This document shows, one piece after another, positions 1-8,949 of a stretch of DNA of 43,019 nt. The notes beneath the pieces are model-generated. The model did not search any database. It was not told where the DNA came from and saw nothing but the letters and a program-made list of their open reading frames with translations. Position numbers and translations under genes: made by a program. Origin of the DNA: an uncultured Bacteroidales bacterium (GTDB lineage: Bacteria; Bacteroidota; Bacteroidia; Bacteroidales; Bacteroidaceae); the NCBI GenBank assembly GCA_902796835.1, contig CADBQP010000035.1:1-43019 (forward strand), read 5' to 3'. Each line of letters starts with the position of its first letter. Position 1 is the first letter of the stretch.

Positions 1-18
1 TGTAAGCGCGCTTGCAAA

Positions 19-252
19 CAAACTTTTTTAAGTTTACGCAAAAAAAGTTGTCACCGACCGAAGCCGCCACGTCAGCCCTGAGGGACGAAGTTCCGAGGAG
101 GCTGGGGGCGAAAAAGCGAAGGGAGGTAACGAAACCAAACTTTTTTAAGTTTACGCAAAAAAAGTTGTCACCGACCGAAGCCGCCACGTCAGCCCCGAGG
201 GACGAAGTTCCGAGGAGGCTGGGGGCGAAAAAGCGAAGGGAGGTAACGAAAC
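19..252. repeat. Two tandem copies of a 117-bp repeat
   Basis: Copy 1 spans 19-135 and copy 2 spans 136-252. They differ by one substitution that I can see (CCCTGAGGG versus CCCCGAGGG). The unit starts with an A/T-rich inverted segment (AACTTTTTT ... AAAAAAAGTT) followed by a GC-rich part. The period is 39 codons, so a reading frame runs through both copies. That frame has no domain or signal peptide and looks incidental. The copy number and near identity are seen directly; the role is unknown. I noticed no other copy in the window. Apart from this repeat and the hairpin at 414-462, I see nothing gene-like in 1-477. Confidence 0.93.
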
Positions 253-413
253 TCATTCTAAACGAAACAACAATTCTAAGTGAAACCTCAGTAAACAAAG
301 CGTTATCAATTTGAAAATGCAAAGAAAGCGATAAGGTGCTGCATAGTTGGCACCTGAACTTTCCTTATGGCTGCCGCTATAATTGTGGCGGGCATGCTGG
401 GGCAACGTAACGG

Positions 414-462
414 AAAATCCCCGTCTGCGAACGTACGTGCGTTTGCGGACGGGGATTTTTTT
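414..462. terminator. Strong bidirectional-looking hairpin terminator
   Basis: The arms at about 416-433 and 440-457 pair over roughly 18 bp with a few G-U pairs, closing a 6-nt loop. A seven-T run follows on the plus strand and a four-T run on the minus strand. It lies just downstream of the minus-strand gene ending at 478, and would also stop any plus-strand transcript entering from outside the window. Confidence 0.8.
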
Positions 463-477
463 GTCTATATAAACATT

Positions 478-1506
478 CTAAGGGAGGAGTTTGCCCACGC
501 GATCGGCAAGTTCCATGGTAGGTATGTCGCGGTCCACGATTTCTCCTGTGGCATCAACGAGCAGGTTGCCCGGCATGGTGCGCACACCAAACTGTCGCAC
601 CAAGGGGGAGTCGAATCCTTCGGTGTCGCACACTATGGGGGCTGCCAAGGAATCGATTTTTGCCCTACTCTCGGCACGTGCTGTCACTCCATCGAGCGAT
701 ATGACGAGGATGTCCAGCCGCGACCCATATTTTTTTTCGAGCGCGCGAAGGATGCGCCATACGGGGCCACTACCTTGATTCCACGTGGCGAGGAAGGCCA
801 CCAGCAGAGGCTTTTGGCCACTTTGGCCAAAAGAGAGCTGTCGGCCGTCGATGGTCTGCACGTTGAATGGGTTCAGTTTCTGGCCTTTGGCGGTTTGCAG
901 CAAAGGGGCGAGAAAGGCTTCGGTTGAGGTGAGAGCCTGGTTGGTGGGCTGGCTCTTTCGCAGCAGGCTGAGCAAGGAACGTGCCTCATCGTCATCGATA
1001 GTCTCGACCTCGGCAAAGTATTTGCAAAACAGCACCAGGGCGGCCATAGTGGCAGGGTTCTTACGAATGAATTGTGCAGCTTCCCTGGCCACTCCTTTTT
1101 CGTCGAGCTGCAGGCTTTTTTTGCGAAATTCTGTGAGCAGCTCGTTGTCATCATTTCCGCTCACTTCGGCCTCAGAGGGCTTGTTGATGCGCCCCTTCAG
1201 ACTCACCTCTTCACCGGGACGGCCTACCACCTGATATTGATAGAAATTGGGCAAAACTATGGTGACAATGGCGGGTTGCGACAAGGCAAAGTCACAGCGA
1301 AACCGCCCCTCGTGCATTTTCACGGTGTCGAGATGGGCGGTGGGGCCATCGTCGGTATAGATGTAGCAGAGCCCTTCGCCCTCGCCAAACTTTCCGCTGA
1401 TGCGCACTTTGTCGCCATCCACACCACACGATGTGAGGAGCACGGCTGCCAGGACTTGGGCAAGCAGACAGGCGATCAGAGTTTTTGTGGAGTGTAAGCA
1501 GGTCAT
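478..1506 (-). CDS. Thioredoxin-fold (TlpA-like) lipoprotein lacking the CXXC motif
   Basis: A 342-residue protein. A signal peptide ends in a lipobox (LTSC, acylated Cys27), so it is a predicted lipoprotein. Residues about 30-110 resemble the DUF4369-type beta domain found before thioredoxin domains in Bacteroidetes TlpA-like proteins. Residues about 210-342 look like an AhpC/TSA-Redoxin fold (LLVAFLATWNQGSGPVWR, later VRTMPGNLLVDATGEI, with the cis-Pro in TMPG). The redox motif normally placed after AATW (CxxC) is replaced by NQGSG, so thiol-disulfide chemistry is unlikely. The gene starts 20 nt after the TPR lipoprotein gene and probably shares an operon with it and lgt. The fold assignment is inferred from motifs; a binding or scaffolding role is speculative. 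Confidence 0.82.
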   Translation of the reverse strand: MTCLHSTKTLIACLLAQVLAAVLLTSCGVDGDKVRISGKFGEGEGLCYIYTDDGPTAHLDTVKMHEGRFRCDFALSQPAIVTIVLPNFYQYQVVGRPGEEVSLKGRINKPSEAEVSGNDDNELLTEFRKKSLQLDEKGVAREAAQFIRKNPATMAALVLFCKYFAEVETIDDDEARSLLSLLRKSQPTNQALTSTEAFLAPLLQTAKGQKLNPFNVQTIDGRQLSFGQSGQKPLLVAFLATWNQGSGPVWRILRALEKKYGSRLDILVISLDGVTARAESRAKIDSLAAPIVCDTEGFDSPLVRQFGVRTMPGNLLVDATGEIVDRDIPTMELADRVGKLLP

Positions 1507-1526
1507 GATGGGCTGCAGGTGGGGTT

Positions 1527-3248
1527 TTATTTCACAATTTGCTGAAAATCGCGGTCATTAAAGAGGGTTACGAATTCCAGGTCTTTGGCTGCAATGGTCT
1601 TGAGCGAGGCATCGGCCTTGAGCGCCTTGTCCAGATAGGCTACGGCATCGCTATGCTGATTGGTGCGTGCTGAGAGGATGGCGCGCAGATAGTTGGCAAG
1701 GGCATCGGTTTCGGGCAGTTGAGCAAGTGTTTGAGAGGATGCAGCATAGTCTTTTCCAAGGATTTGGGCCAGCGCAGCCGTGTTGGAATTGACGCCGCGC
1801 AGGCTCTGTATGGCCTGCGGATACTTGCCTTGTGCCACTTGCAGGTTGCCCAACACTTCGTTATAGGCGCGTGCGGTTGTGGCTTGTGCCAGATAGCTTT
1901 CGGCTTCGTCGGGTTTGTGGCCGGCCAGGGCCAGCAGTGCCTCGTTGAGTTTGGGCTCAGCTGCCTGGCTGTTCAGGCGGGCGGCCTGTTCCAGATAGGT
2001 TTTGGCCTTGGCGGCATCACCCTTTCCAAAGGCCAGCACGGCCAGGTTGTTGAAGGCGCGATAGTCGGTGGGAAAATAGTTGGTCGCCGTCTGATATATG
2101 CGCTCTTGCCGGGCCTTGTCGTCGGTGAGCGTGGCAGCATAGAGCAGTTCTTCGACCGAGAGTTTTGAGGCATCGTCCTTCAGCTGGGCCTCAATTTCTT
2201 CGTCGCTGCGACCTATGACGTTGTAGTTGATGGTGAGGCGTGCACGGCGTAGTTGGGGCAGCACCTCGTCGGCCAATTCCTGGAAGGCCACGGAGAGGTT
2301 GTGTATTTGCTGCTCGCGCTGCTCGGGGTCTTTATACATGGAGAGCACGCGCAGGATGACGTCCTTGTCCTGAATGTTGCTGCCCGAGACGAGTTCCTGG
2401 AATCCGTCCCAGTCTTCAGCTGTGTAGCTGGCATTGACATCGGCCTCGAGGCCGGTGCTCTTGAGCTGTCCCTGCACATAGCCTTCAGACGACTGCTGAC
2501 GGGCCTCGGCCAACTTGCGGTTGAGCTCCATGCCGCCATCGGGCGAGGCATAGGCCGACACCTGCACGTTGTCGATTTCGTAGCCGTGGGCATCGGCTTT
2601 GATGTCGCGCAAGACTTGAAGGAATTCTTGCACACTGGCCGATTTGAGCTCGCTGGTGCGGATATTGGCCTGCTGAATGAGGTATCGGATGTTGGCTTCC
2701 TTTTTCTGTGCAATGGCATACTGATAGGCATCTGTGGCTATTTCGCCGCTGGCCGAAGCCACGGCGCGACCAAGCAGTTCGGAGGTGGCCAGCACGCCGT
2801 CGGCCACCTTGACGGCAGGCACGCTGACCTGCTTGCTGCCCACCTGGGCACGGAAGGCAAGATAGAGCTCGCTGCGCAACATGTCGGGCACGTAGGCAAA
2901 GGCTGTGCGCATGGTGTAGTTTCCACCAAGGCGATAGGATATTTCCTGATTGTTGCCCTGCACTTTCTCGCCCTGGAAGGTGGTGGACTGGCCTATGGCC
3001 ACCTGGGGCTGACCTTGGGCATCGACATAGCGCAGCTGCGGCTCTACGGTGACGAGAGCCTTGCGCTTCATGTATTTTTCGGGAAAGCGCCCGTTGATGG
3101 TGACGGGCACCTGGCTACCTACTGCCTCGAGGGGCGAAGGGGTTACTATGAAATTGTCGGCCGAGAGTTTGCCCAGGCCGCCGCTGCACGAACTCAGGGC
3201 TGCCGCTACGACAGCCATACTGGCAAGGAGAAGTGTATGTTTTCGCAT
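1527..3248 (-). CDS. Lipoprotein with OmpA-like region and TPR repeats
   Basis: A 573-residue predicted lipoprotein: the signal peptide ends in LSSC, with acylated Cys21. Residues about 30-150 form a beta-rich N-terminal region. Residues about 220-345 contain an OmpA-like segment (VSAYASPDGGMELNRKLAEA), recalling the peptidoglycan-binding domains of Bacteroidetes OmpA-like proteins. Residues about 360-570 are alpha-helical and include TPR-like repeats (YRAFNNLAVLAFGKGDAAKA). It is probably held in the periplasm or outer membrane, perhaps contacting peptidoglycan. It lies 40 nt downstream of lgt, the enzyme that would lipidate it. The domain order (OmpA-like before TPR) is seen in the sequence; the function is not known to me. 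Confidence 0.85.
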   Translation of the reverse strand: MRKHTLLLASMAVVAAALSSCSGGLGKLSADNFIVTPSPLEAVGSQVPVTINGRFPEKYMKRKALVTVEPQLRYVDAQGQPQVAIGQSTTFQGEKVQGNNQEISYRLGGNYTMRTAFAYVPDMLRSELYLAFRAQVGSKQVSVPAVKVADGVLATSELLGRAVASASGEIATDAYQYAIAQKKEANIRYLIQQANIRTSELKSASVQEFLQVLRDIKADAHGYEIDNVQVSAYASPDGGMELNRKLAEARQQSSEGYVQGQLKSTGLEADVNASYTAEDWDGFQELVSGSNIQDKDVILRVLSMYKDPEQREQQIHNLSVAFQELADEVLPQLRRARLTINYNVIGRSDEEIEAQLKDDASKLSVEELLYAATLTDDKARQERIYQTATNYFPTDYRAFNNLAVLAFGKGDAAKAKTYLEQAARLNSQAAEPKLNEALLALAGHKPDEAESYLAQATTARAYNEVLGNLQVAQGKYPQAIQSLRGVNSNTAALAQILGKDYAASSQTLAQLPETDALANYLRAILSARTNQHSDAVAYLDKALKADASLKTIAAKDLEFVTLFNDRDFQQIVK

Positions 3249-3288
3249 TTTGTTAGGGTTATTTTTTATTTCTTTTTGTTCGTTATTT

Positions 3289-4146
3289 TCAGTTTTGCTG
3301 ACGTTTTTCGCCTAGCCGCCTGCACCACTTTCCGCCCACCAGGCAATAGATTCCTATGACCACGAAGGGGATGCTGAGCATTTGGCCCTGGTTCAGGCCG
3401 ATGGCGCTGACCATTTGGAGTTCCCAAGGTTCTTGCACCTCTTTGAGAAATTCCACAAAGAAGCGGAAGGTGAAGATATAGGTGAGACACAGGCCGAAAA
3501 AGAAGCCAGTGCCCACTTTTTCTTTATACTTTCGATAGAGTGCCCAGCCTATGAAGAAGAGTATGGCATAGGCTATGGCTTCGAAGAGCTGGCCGGGATA
3601 GCGCGCAAAGGTTTCGCCATTGTTTGCAAAGATGAAACCCAGGGGCGAATCGCCCGAAGGCTTTCCCACAATTTCGGAGTTCATAAGGTTTCCAAGGCGT
3701 ATGAAGCAGGCCGTGGTGGGGGTGGCTATGGCAATGTTGTCGAGCACGCGCATGAGGTTCACCTTGGTGCGGCGCACGTAGAGCCACAAGGCCAGCATGA
3801 GGCCTGCTGTGCCGCCGTGGCTGGCCAGTCCGGCATAGCCCGTGCAGCGCCAGCCTTCGGCCGTTTGCCGAATGGGCAGGAACATTTCGAGCGGATGGGC
3901 CAGGAAATAGGCCGGCTCATAGAGCAGGCAGTGGCCCAGGCGGGCACCGAGTAATATGCCCACGAAGCAATAGAGAGGGAGGGGCTCAAACTTCTCGTCG
4001 GGGATGCGCTGCTCCTTGTAGAGGCGCATCACAACCACATAGGCCAAAGCCAGGCCTATACACCAGCAGAGAGAATACCAACGCACACCATAGCCGAAGA
4101 GCTGAAAGGCTATTTCGTTGGGAGCCCAAGTGATGAGGTTAAACAT
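3289..4146 (-). CDS. lgt: Prolipoprotein diacylglyceryl transferase
   Basis: Lgt transfers diacylglycerol from phosphatidylglycerol to the lipobox cysteine of prolipoproteins in the inner membrane. The 285-residue length is normal. Several membrane helices are visible. The key motifs are present: HGG with His110, the RLGNLMNSEIVG signature with Arg150, Asn153 and Glu158 (matching E. coli Arg143, Asn146, Glu151), and FRFFVEF near the C terminus. The ATG start gives the usual short N terminus before RWYSLCW. The next two genes on the same strand encode lipoproteins, so the three probably form an operon. A short 72-nt gap separates it from ychF upstream. Confidence 0.97.
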   Translation of the reverse strand: MFNLITWAPNEIAFQLFGYGVRWYSLCWCIGLALAYVVVMRLYKEQRIPDEKFEPLPLYCFVGILLGARLGHCLLYEPAYFLAHPLEMFLPIRQTAEGWRCTGYAGLASHGGTAGLMLALWLYVRRTKVNLMRVLDNIAIATPTTACFIRLGNLMNSEIVGKPSGDSPLGFIFANNGETFARYPGQLFEAIAYAILFFIGWALYRKYKEKVGTGFFFGLCLTYIFTFRFFVEFLKEVQEPWELQMVSAIGLNQGQMLSIPFVVIGIYCLVGGKWCRRLGEKRQQN

Positions 4147-4218
4147 GAGTTATGTTGTTATAATGTGAATTCAAAAAACGTTATGGGGAGAAGATGCTCC
4201 ACCCACAATCTGCGCCAA

Positions 4219-5322
4219 CTATACGTTGAAACGGAAGTGCATGATGTCGCCATCCTGCACCTCATATTCCTTACCTTCGACGTGAAGGAGCCCAGCCTCG
4301 CGCACGGCCGCCTCGCTGCCCAGGCGAATGTAGTCGTCGTATTTTATGACCTCGGCACGAATGAAGCCACGCTCAAAGTCGGTGTGTATCACTCCGGCAC
4401 ACTGCGGGGCCTTCCAACCGCGGCGATAGGTCCACGCCTTCACCTCCATGGGGCCGGCGGTGAAGAAGGTTTCGAGACCCAGCATGCTGAAGGCTGTCTT
4501 CACCAGGCGGTTGCAGCCGCTCTCTTCGAGCCCTATGTCTTCGAGGAACATTTGACGCTCCTCATAGGTTTCGAGCTCGGCAATGTCGGCCTCGGTGCGG
4601 GCAGCGATGACGAGGATTTCGGCACCCTCGTCCTTCACGGCCTGGCGCACGGCCTCTACGTATTGATTACCCGTCTTGGCCGAGCCTTCGTCGACGTTAC
4701 ACACATAGAGCACGGGCTTGGAGGTGAGCAAGAACAGGTCGTGGGCTGCACGCTGCTCGTCCTTTGTCTCAAACTGCACGGTGCGCGCCGAACGCCCCTG
4801 CAGGAGGGCCTCCTGATAGGCCTTGAGCACTCCATATTCCACTTTAGCCTCCTTCGATCCGCCCATAGTGGCGAGTTTTTCCACTTTGGCAATGCGGCTC
4901 TCGATGGTTTCGAGGTCTTTGAGTTGCAACTCGGTGTCGATGATTTCTTTGTCGCGCACGGGATCTACACTCCCGTCGACATGCACCACGTTGCCGTCGT
5001 CGAAACAGCGCAGCACGTGGATGATAGCATCGGTTTGGCGGATGTTGCCCAAGAACTGGTTGCCCAGCCCCTCGCCCTTGGAGGCGCCTTTCACGAGGCC
5101 GGCAATGTCGACAATCTCGACCGTAGCAGGCACGATGCGCCCGGGGTTTACAATTTCGGCCAGGCGCGACAGGCGCTCGTCGGGCACTGTGATGACGCCC
5201 ACATTGGGCTCGATGGTGCAAAAGGGAAAGTTGGCGGCCTGGGCCTTGGCATTGCTCAGGCTATTGAAAAGGGTCGACTTGCCCACATTGGGCAGGCCCA
5301 CAATTCCACATTGTAAAGACAT
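4219..5322 (-). CDS. ychF: Ribosome-associated ATPase YchF (Obg family)
   Basis: A 367-residue protein of the Obg-related P-loop family. The G1 motif GLPNVGKS is at residues 9-16, and the G3 region DIAGLVKGASKGEGLGN starts near residue 72. At the G4 position it has NVDE rather than NKxD, the known reason YchF prefers ATP to GTP. A TGS domain is visible at the C terminus (about 280-365). YchF binds ribosomes and is linked to the stress response and translation quality control. A promoter -7 element lies about 45 nt upstream. It may be transcribed together with lgt. Confidence 0.97.
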   Translation of the reverse strand: MSLQCGIVGLPNVGKSTLFNSLSNAKAQAANFPFCTIEPNVGVITVPDERLSRLAEIVNPGRIVPATVEIVDIAGLVKGASKGEGLGNQFLGNIRQTDAIIHVLRCFDDGNVVHVDGSVDPVRDKEIIDTELQLKDLETIESRIAKVEKLATMGGSKEAKVEYGVLKAYQEALLQGRSARTVQFETKDEQRAAHDLFLLTSKPVLYVCNVDEGSAKTGNQYVEAVRQAVKDEGAEILVIAARTEADIAELETYEERQMFLEDIGLEESGCNRLVKTAFSMLGLETFFTAGPMEVKAWTYRRGWKAPQCAGVIHTDFERGFIRAEVIKYDDYIRLGSEAAVREAGLLHVEGKEYEVQDGDIMHFRFNV

Positions 5323-5365
5323 GCTTTAACTTATATTTTATGTATGTACTGAAAAAATGACTATG

Positions 5366-5373
5366 CAAAAGTA
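5366..5373 (-). promoter_or_regulatory. Promoter -7 element for ychF
   Basis: On the minus strand this reads TACTTTTG, a full match to the Bacteroidetes -7 consensus TAnnTTTG. It sits about 43 nt upstream of the ychF ATG. I do not see a well-spaced -33 TTG, so the call rests on the -7 element and its position. Confidence 0.55.
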
Positions 5374-5474
5374 AACAAAAGTCAATGCGCAGCGAAGAAC
5401 AAGGCAAAAAAGTTGCTTCTGCTTTCGGCAAGAAGTATGGCAAACGTAGTTTTTGCCAAACAAAGATTCATCTT

Positions 5475-5516
5475 AAAAAACAAAAAAAGGCAACACTCAC
5501 GGTGGGTGTTGCCTTC
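5475..5516 (-). terminator. Intrinsic terminator after the CHAT gene
   Basis: The arms AAGGCAACAC and GTGTTGCCTT form a perfect 10-bp stem with a 9-nt loop. On the minus strand a long T-rich tract follows. It lies 17 nt beyond the stop of the TPR-CHAT gene and closes the three-gene CHASE2/CHAT unit. Confidence 0.85.
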
Positions 5517-5532
5517 GCTAATCCTGTTCTTA

Positions 5533-8500
5533 TCACTCACCATCGTCGAGCATGACGAAGGCTGCCCAATAGTAGGGTTCCTCATATCCCATGTCGCGCA
5601 GATGCTGCTGGGCGCTGACAAAAGCCTTACGCTTGCTCATGCCCTGCGTTAGCGCGGCATAGAATGACGACATCATGAGTTGTGTCGCTCTGTCGTCCAC
5701 ACTCCACAAACTCATCACCAAGGTCTGAGCACCTGCCTTCTTAAAGGCACGCTGCAGCCCGTACACACCGTCTTCGCGCAATTCGCCCTGACCGGTCTGA
5801 CAGGCCGAAAGCACAATGAGATCCAAGCCCCTCAGGTCGAGCTCCGAAATCTCCTTGGCCGTAAGAATGCCGTTGTCCACATTGCTTGGCAGGCGGCGCC
5901 CGCTCAGCACATTGTCGGCCCCCGACATCAGCAGGCCGGAATAGCTCATGCTGTTCGCATGGTTCGCAGCCCCCGAATTGTCATCGCCAAGTATTCGTAG
6001 TATTTTACGGTCCTTCTGCAAATCGCCATCCGAAAAATAGAAACCGTGTGTGGCTATATGCACCAGCGAAGTGCCCTTGCCGCTAAGTGCCTTGAACGAT
6101 TCCTCCGTGCCCTCTGTGTCAACATATAGTTGCGTGGGTATGAGCGCTTCGGTCAGCTGGGAGCTCACCTGACGGGCCTCCTCGAGCGTGCCTTCGAGAT
6201 AGCTGAACGACATGCCTCGCGACATGAGCGAATCGATGGCCGTGGCATTCGCACTGAAGAGAGAACGCTGATTCTGCACGTCCGAGCCGTTGTTCATGGC
6301 CATAAGGCTCGGAGCATATTGCTCATGCCGCATGGCCATTTCTTCGCGGTCCATCTCGTAGCTCAGTCCGCCATAGACAACGGCATCCCTAAGCACAGAC
6401 TGCTTCTTGGCCTGGGCTATCGACTTGGTCGACGAAAGTCGGTGAATGGTATAAAGGTCGTTGATGCGTGTTTCGAAATTAATCTTCAGATATTCTATTC
6501 CCAATTGATGGAATACGCCCGAGGGTGAAAAATAGATGGTATGCACATCGGCCGATAACTGCTTTCGAATTTCATTCCAAACCAAATGGCCCACCAATGG
6601 ATTGTCGTAGATGGCATTGACGCCCTGCGGATTGGCCAGAGCCTCTTCGAATGATTTACCAGCATATTTTTCGGCATGCAGTTCCTTCATCGAAAACAGT
6701 TTGACAAGTTGTGGCTGTCCCTGTCCGTGTTGAAGCAGCAATGCCGCATAGAGCCGATCGTTGTCGGCAGTCTGTATGTCGATGAACTCTACGGCAGCAG
6801 CTCCTTGAGGTAACGAATCGGCCACTTGGCTATAACTGATTGAGAGATTTGACGTAAAGTCGCCAAACTCCTTGCAACCGCGCATTATGCTGCGTTCCAA
6901 CACGCGTGTCTTTCGTCTGAGTTGCTGCAGTTTTTCGGGGTCGGTCTGCGCTGAGTTATAATACTCGTTCAGCAGTTTTTGAGTGGCTTCCAAATCCTCG
7001 TACTGCCTAAGCAAATCCATCTGGCCAGAACGAAACAGGAAATTTTTGAAATCAATTTCGGCATTGAGAAGTATTCCCTTTGTGAACAAGGCTGCATTGT
7101 AGGCATCGCCCACTAAGGTTTGGTCGCCGTCGGTAAGCACAGCCAATGTGGGTGCTAAACGGAAGATGTAGCTTTTGGTGTTCCAATATAGCTCGCGACC
7201 ATGGGTGGTGAGATGCGAAAAATTTCCCTTCACATGCTGCGTCTGCAGGCGGAGTGCTAAGTCGTAATAATGGCGCACCTGCTCCACATCATGAAGCTTC
7301 AAGTAGAAGTTGGACAGATTATAATAGCTAATAACCAAGTCGGGATGGTTGTCGCCCAAAATGGACAGTTGGATACGAAGCGACCTTTGTCCCAATTCTA
7401 TGGCACGCTGCGTCTCGCCCTCCAGAAAATAGAACATTGCAAGATTAGCCACTATTTTTGAATAGGTGGACGAGGCCGTGTCGCCCAGCTCTTCGTAGTT
7501 TTCGGAAGCCTGCTTGGCATAGTACAAGGTCTGGGCATGCAAGCCTTCGTGATAATAGAAAATCGACAGGTTGTTAAGTGCGCGGCCTAAAGCCGTATTT
7601 CGGAAATTTCCGCGCTGCAACACTCCTATCGCCTGCTGGCAAAGATTGATAGCCTCGTCGGTGTTTCCTTGGTTGAAGTGGTGGGCGGCAAGGTCGTTGA
7701 GCGAGATTCCGATATTGAGCGAGTCGGCATTGTGCTGAAGCACATCCTGAGCCTTCTGCTCTAATTCTATGGCCTTGGCATAATCGCCATTGGCGGCATA
7801 AAGCCAAGCCTGTTCGCTCAGCGATTTGGCATAGACCAAGTAGTTGCTCTTTTCGTCAGTCTGTTCCAGTTGCGTCTCCGTGGCATTCACCAATTCCACG
7901 GCTGCCTCAAGATTGCCCTGCATGCGATATATCGCAGCCAAATTACTGGTGCAATTGATATAATCCTGCGTGTGCTGAGCATTGTTGCTTATGAACATGG
8001 CCTGGGCCTGCAGCAGCGATTCCACACCTAAGTCGAAACGCTCGGCCTGCTTGCAAAAGGAGCCCAGATTTGCCAACAGAACAGCATGATTTAATGAATT
8101 AGAGGCCGAGGGATTGAGCGCATATATGTCGCTTGCCTCTTTTGCATATTCTATGGCTTGCGTGTAGTTCTTAAGATTGGCAAAACGCAATGAGAGCCTT
8201 CCTAAGACATCTGCAAAAGCCACGTTGTTAGCACCTAAAATCTTCCTACCCTTTTGCAGCGCCTTCTTCGACAGGTCATTGGATTTTTTTAAATCGCCTG
8301 CCTGGGAATAATAGACAACCAAGTTATTTATGGTCTGAGCATATTCGGGGCTCTTTGAGTCAAGATGTTTCAACGCCAACTCTGCATACTTCACGGCATT
8401 CTTGAAATCATCGACACTGGCACCGCGCGACGAATAGTATGAGGCCAAATTGCTGAGGTTTACCGCATAGAAATGATCCGATTTACCTACGCCTTCGCCA

Positions 8501-8949
8501 TAGAGTTTTTCGGCATCAAGCGCACTTTGTATGGCCTCGTCGTATTTTTTCTGCGCAAACTGATAAATGGCTTTTACGCTAAAGGCGGCCCCCACCACAG
8601 CCGAACCCAAGTTGATCTTTCGACGATGTTCGATCACTTGGTCCATCATCTCGGCCGCTTCGGCATATTGACCGCGAAGGGCCTTTATGTTGGCCTGACG
8701 CTCCAGAATAACGCTATAGCGATAGGTGTAGAGATTACGATTAAGAACCGAAGCAAAGGTTTGTGCACGCTTATACAGGTTGTCGGCCTGATCGTACTTG
8801 CCACGGGCAAAACAGTCTTCGGCCTGGTCGAAATACACATTGAGCGAATCGAGCACCTGAGCCTCGACATTCACTGCCAGCACAGATGCAGCCGCAAGCA
8901 GAACGAGGAACACACGACATTGGAGTCCCTTAACCTTCCTTGCCTTCAT
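5533..8949 (-). CDS. Exported TPR-CHAT domain protein, putative caspase-fold protease
   Basis: I chose the ATG at 8949, giving 1138 residues, because it begins a clean signal peptide (MKARKVKGLQCRVFLVLLAA ... VEAQ). The open frame extends to 9012 without a better signal. Residues about 30-700 are many TPR repeats, roughly a dozen. Residues about 800-1138 are a CHAT domain (caspase HetF-associated with TPRs). The predicted catalytic His968 is in IATHGFYF and Cys1050 in VLSACQTGQGE, both intact, and the typical C terminus (MSLWSVDDRATQ ... YYWAAFVML) is present. Known CHAT proteins are caspase-like cysteine proteases gated by TPRs or partners. This one should act outside the cytoplasm. It overlaps the preceding small gene by 20 nt, implying coupled translation. 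The substrate is unknown. Confidence 0.93.
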   Translation of the reverse strand: MKARKVKGLQCRVFLVLLAAASVLAVNVEAQVLDSLNVYFDQAEDCFARGKYDQADNLYKRAQTFASVLNRNLYTYRYSVILERQANIKALRGQYAEAAEMMDQVIEHRRKINLGSAVVGAAFSVKAIYQFAQKKYDEAIQSALDAEKLYGEGVGKSDHFYAVNLSNLASYYSSRGASVDDFKNAVKYAELALKHLDSKSPEYAQTINNLVVYYSQAGDLKKSNDLSKKALQKGRKILGANNVAFADVLGRLSLRFANLKNYTQAIEYAKEASDIYALNPSASNSLNHAVLLANLGSFCKQAERFDLGVESLLQAQAMFISNNAQHTQDYINCTSNLAAIYRMQGNLEAAVELVNATETQLEQTDEKSNYLVYAKSLSEQAWLYAANGDYAKAIELEQKAQDVLQHNADSLNIGISLNDLAAHHFNQGNTDEAINLCQQAIGVLQRGNFRNTALGRALNNLSIFYYHEGLHAQTLYYAKQASENYEELGDTASSTYSKIVANLAMFYFLEGETQRAIELGQRSLRIQLSILGDNHPDLVISYYNLSNFYLKLHDVEQVRHYYDLALRLQTQHVKGNFSHLTTHGRELYWNTKSYIFRLAPTLAVLTDGDQTLVGDAYNAALFTKGILLNAEIDFKNFLFRSGQMDLLRQYEDLEATQKLLNEYYNSAQTDPEKLQQLRRKTRVLERSIMRGCKEFGDFTSNLSISYSQVADSLPQGAAAVEFIDIQTADNDRLYAALLLQHGQGQPQLVKLFSMKELHAEKYAGKSFEEALANPQGVNAIYDNPLVGHLVWNEIRKQLSADVHTIYFSPSGVFHQLGIEYLKINFETRINDLYTIHRLSSTKSIAQAKKQSVLRDAVVYGGLSYEMDREEMAMRHEQYAPSLMAMNNGSDVQNQRSLFSANATAIDSLMSRGMSFSYLEGTLEEARQVSSQLTEALIPTQLYVDTEGTEESFKALSGKGTSLVHIATHGFYFSDGDLQKDRKILRILGDDNSGAANHANSMSYSGLLMSGADNVLSGRRLPSNVDNGILTAKEISELDLRGLDLIVLSACQTGQGELREDGVYGLQRAFKKAGAQTLVMSLWSVDDRATQLMMSSFYAALTQGMSKRKAFVSAQQHLRDMGYEEPYYWAAFVMLDDGE

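Noticed and set aside
19-252. CRISPR array
   Set aside because: Only two long, directly abutting copies without spacers; no cas genes.
12-314. Possible 100-residue gene across the 117-bp repeats
   Set aside because: The frame stays open only because the repeat length is a multiple of three; there is no signal, domain or convincing ribosome site.
335-354. Short inverted repeat GGTGC ... GCACC
   Set aside because: Only 5 bp with no T run; probably chance.
5533-8949. Type III-E CRISPR-associated TPR-CHAT (Craspase partner)
   Set aside because: There is no gRAMP/Cas7-11 gene nearby, and the protein has a signal peptide.
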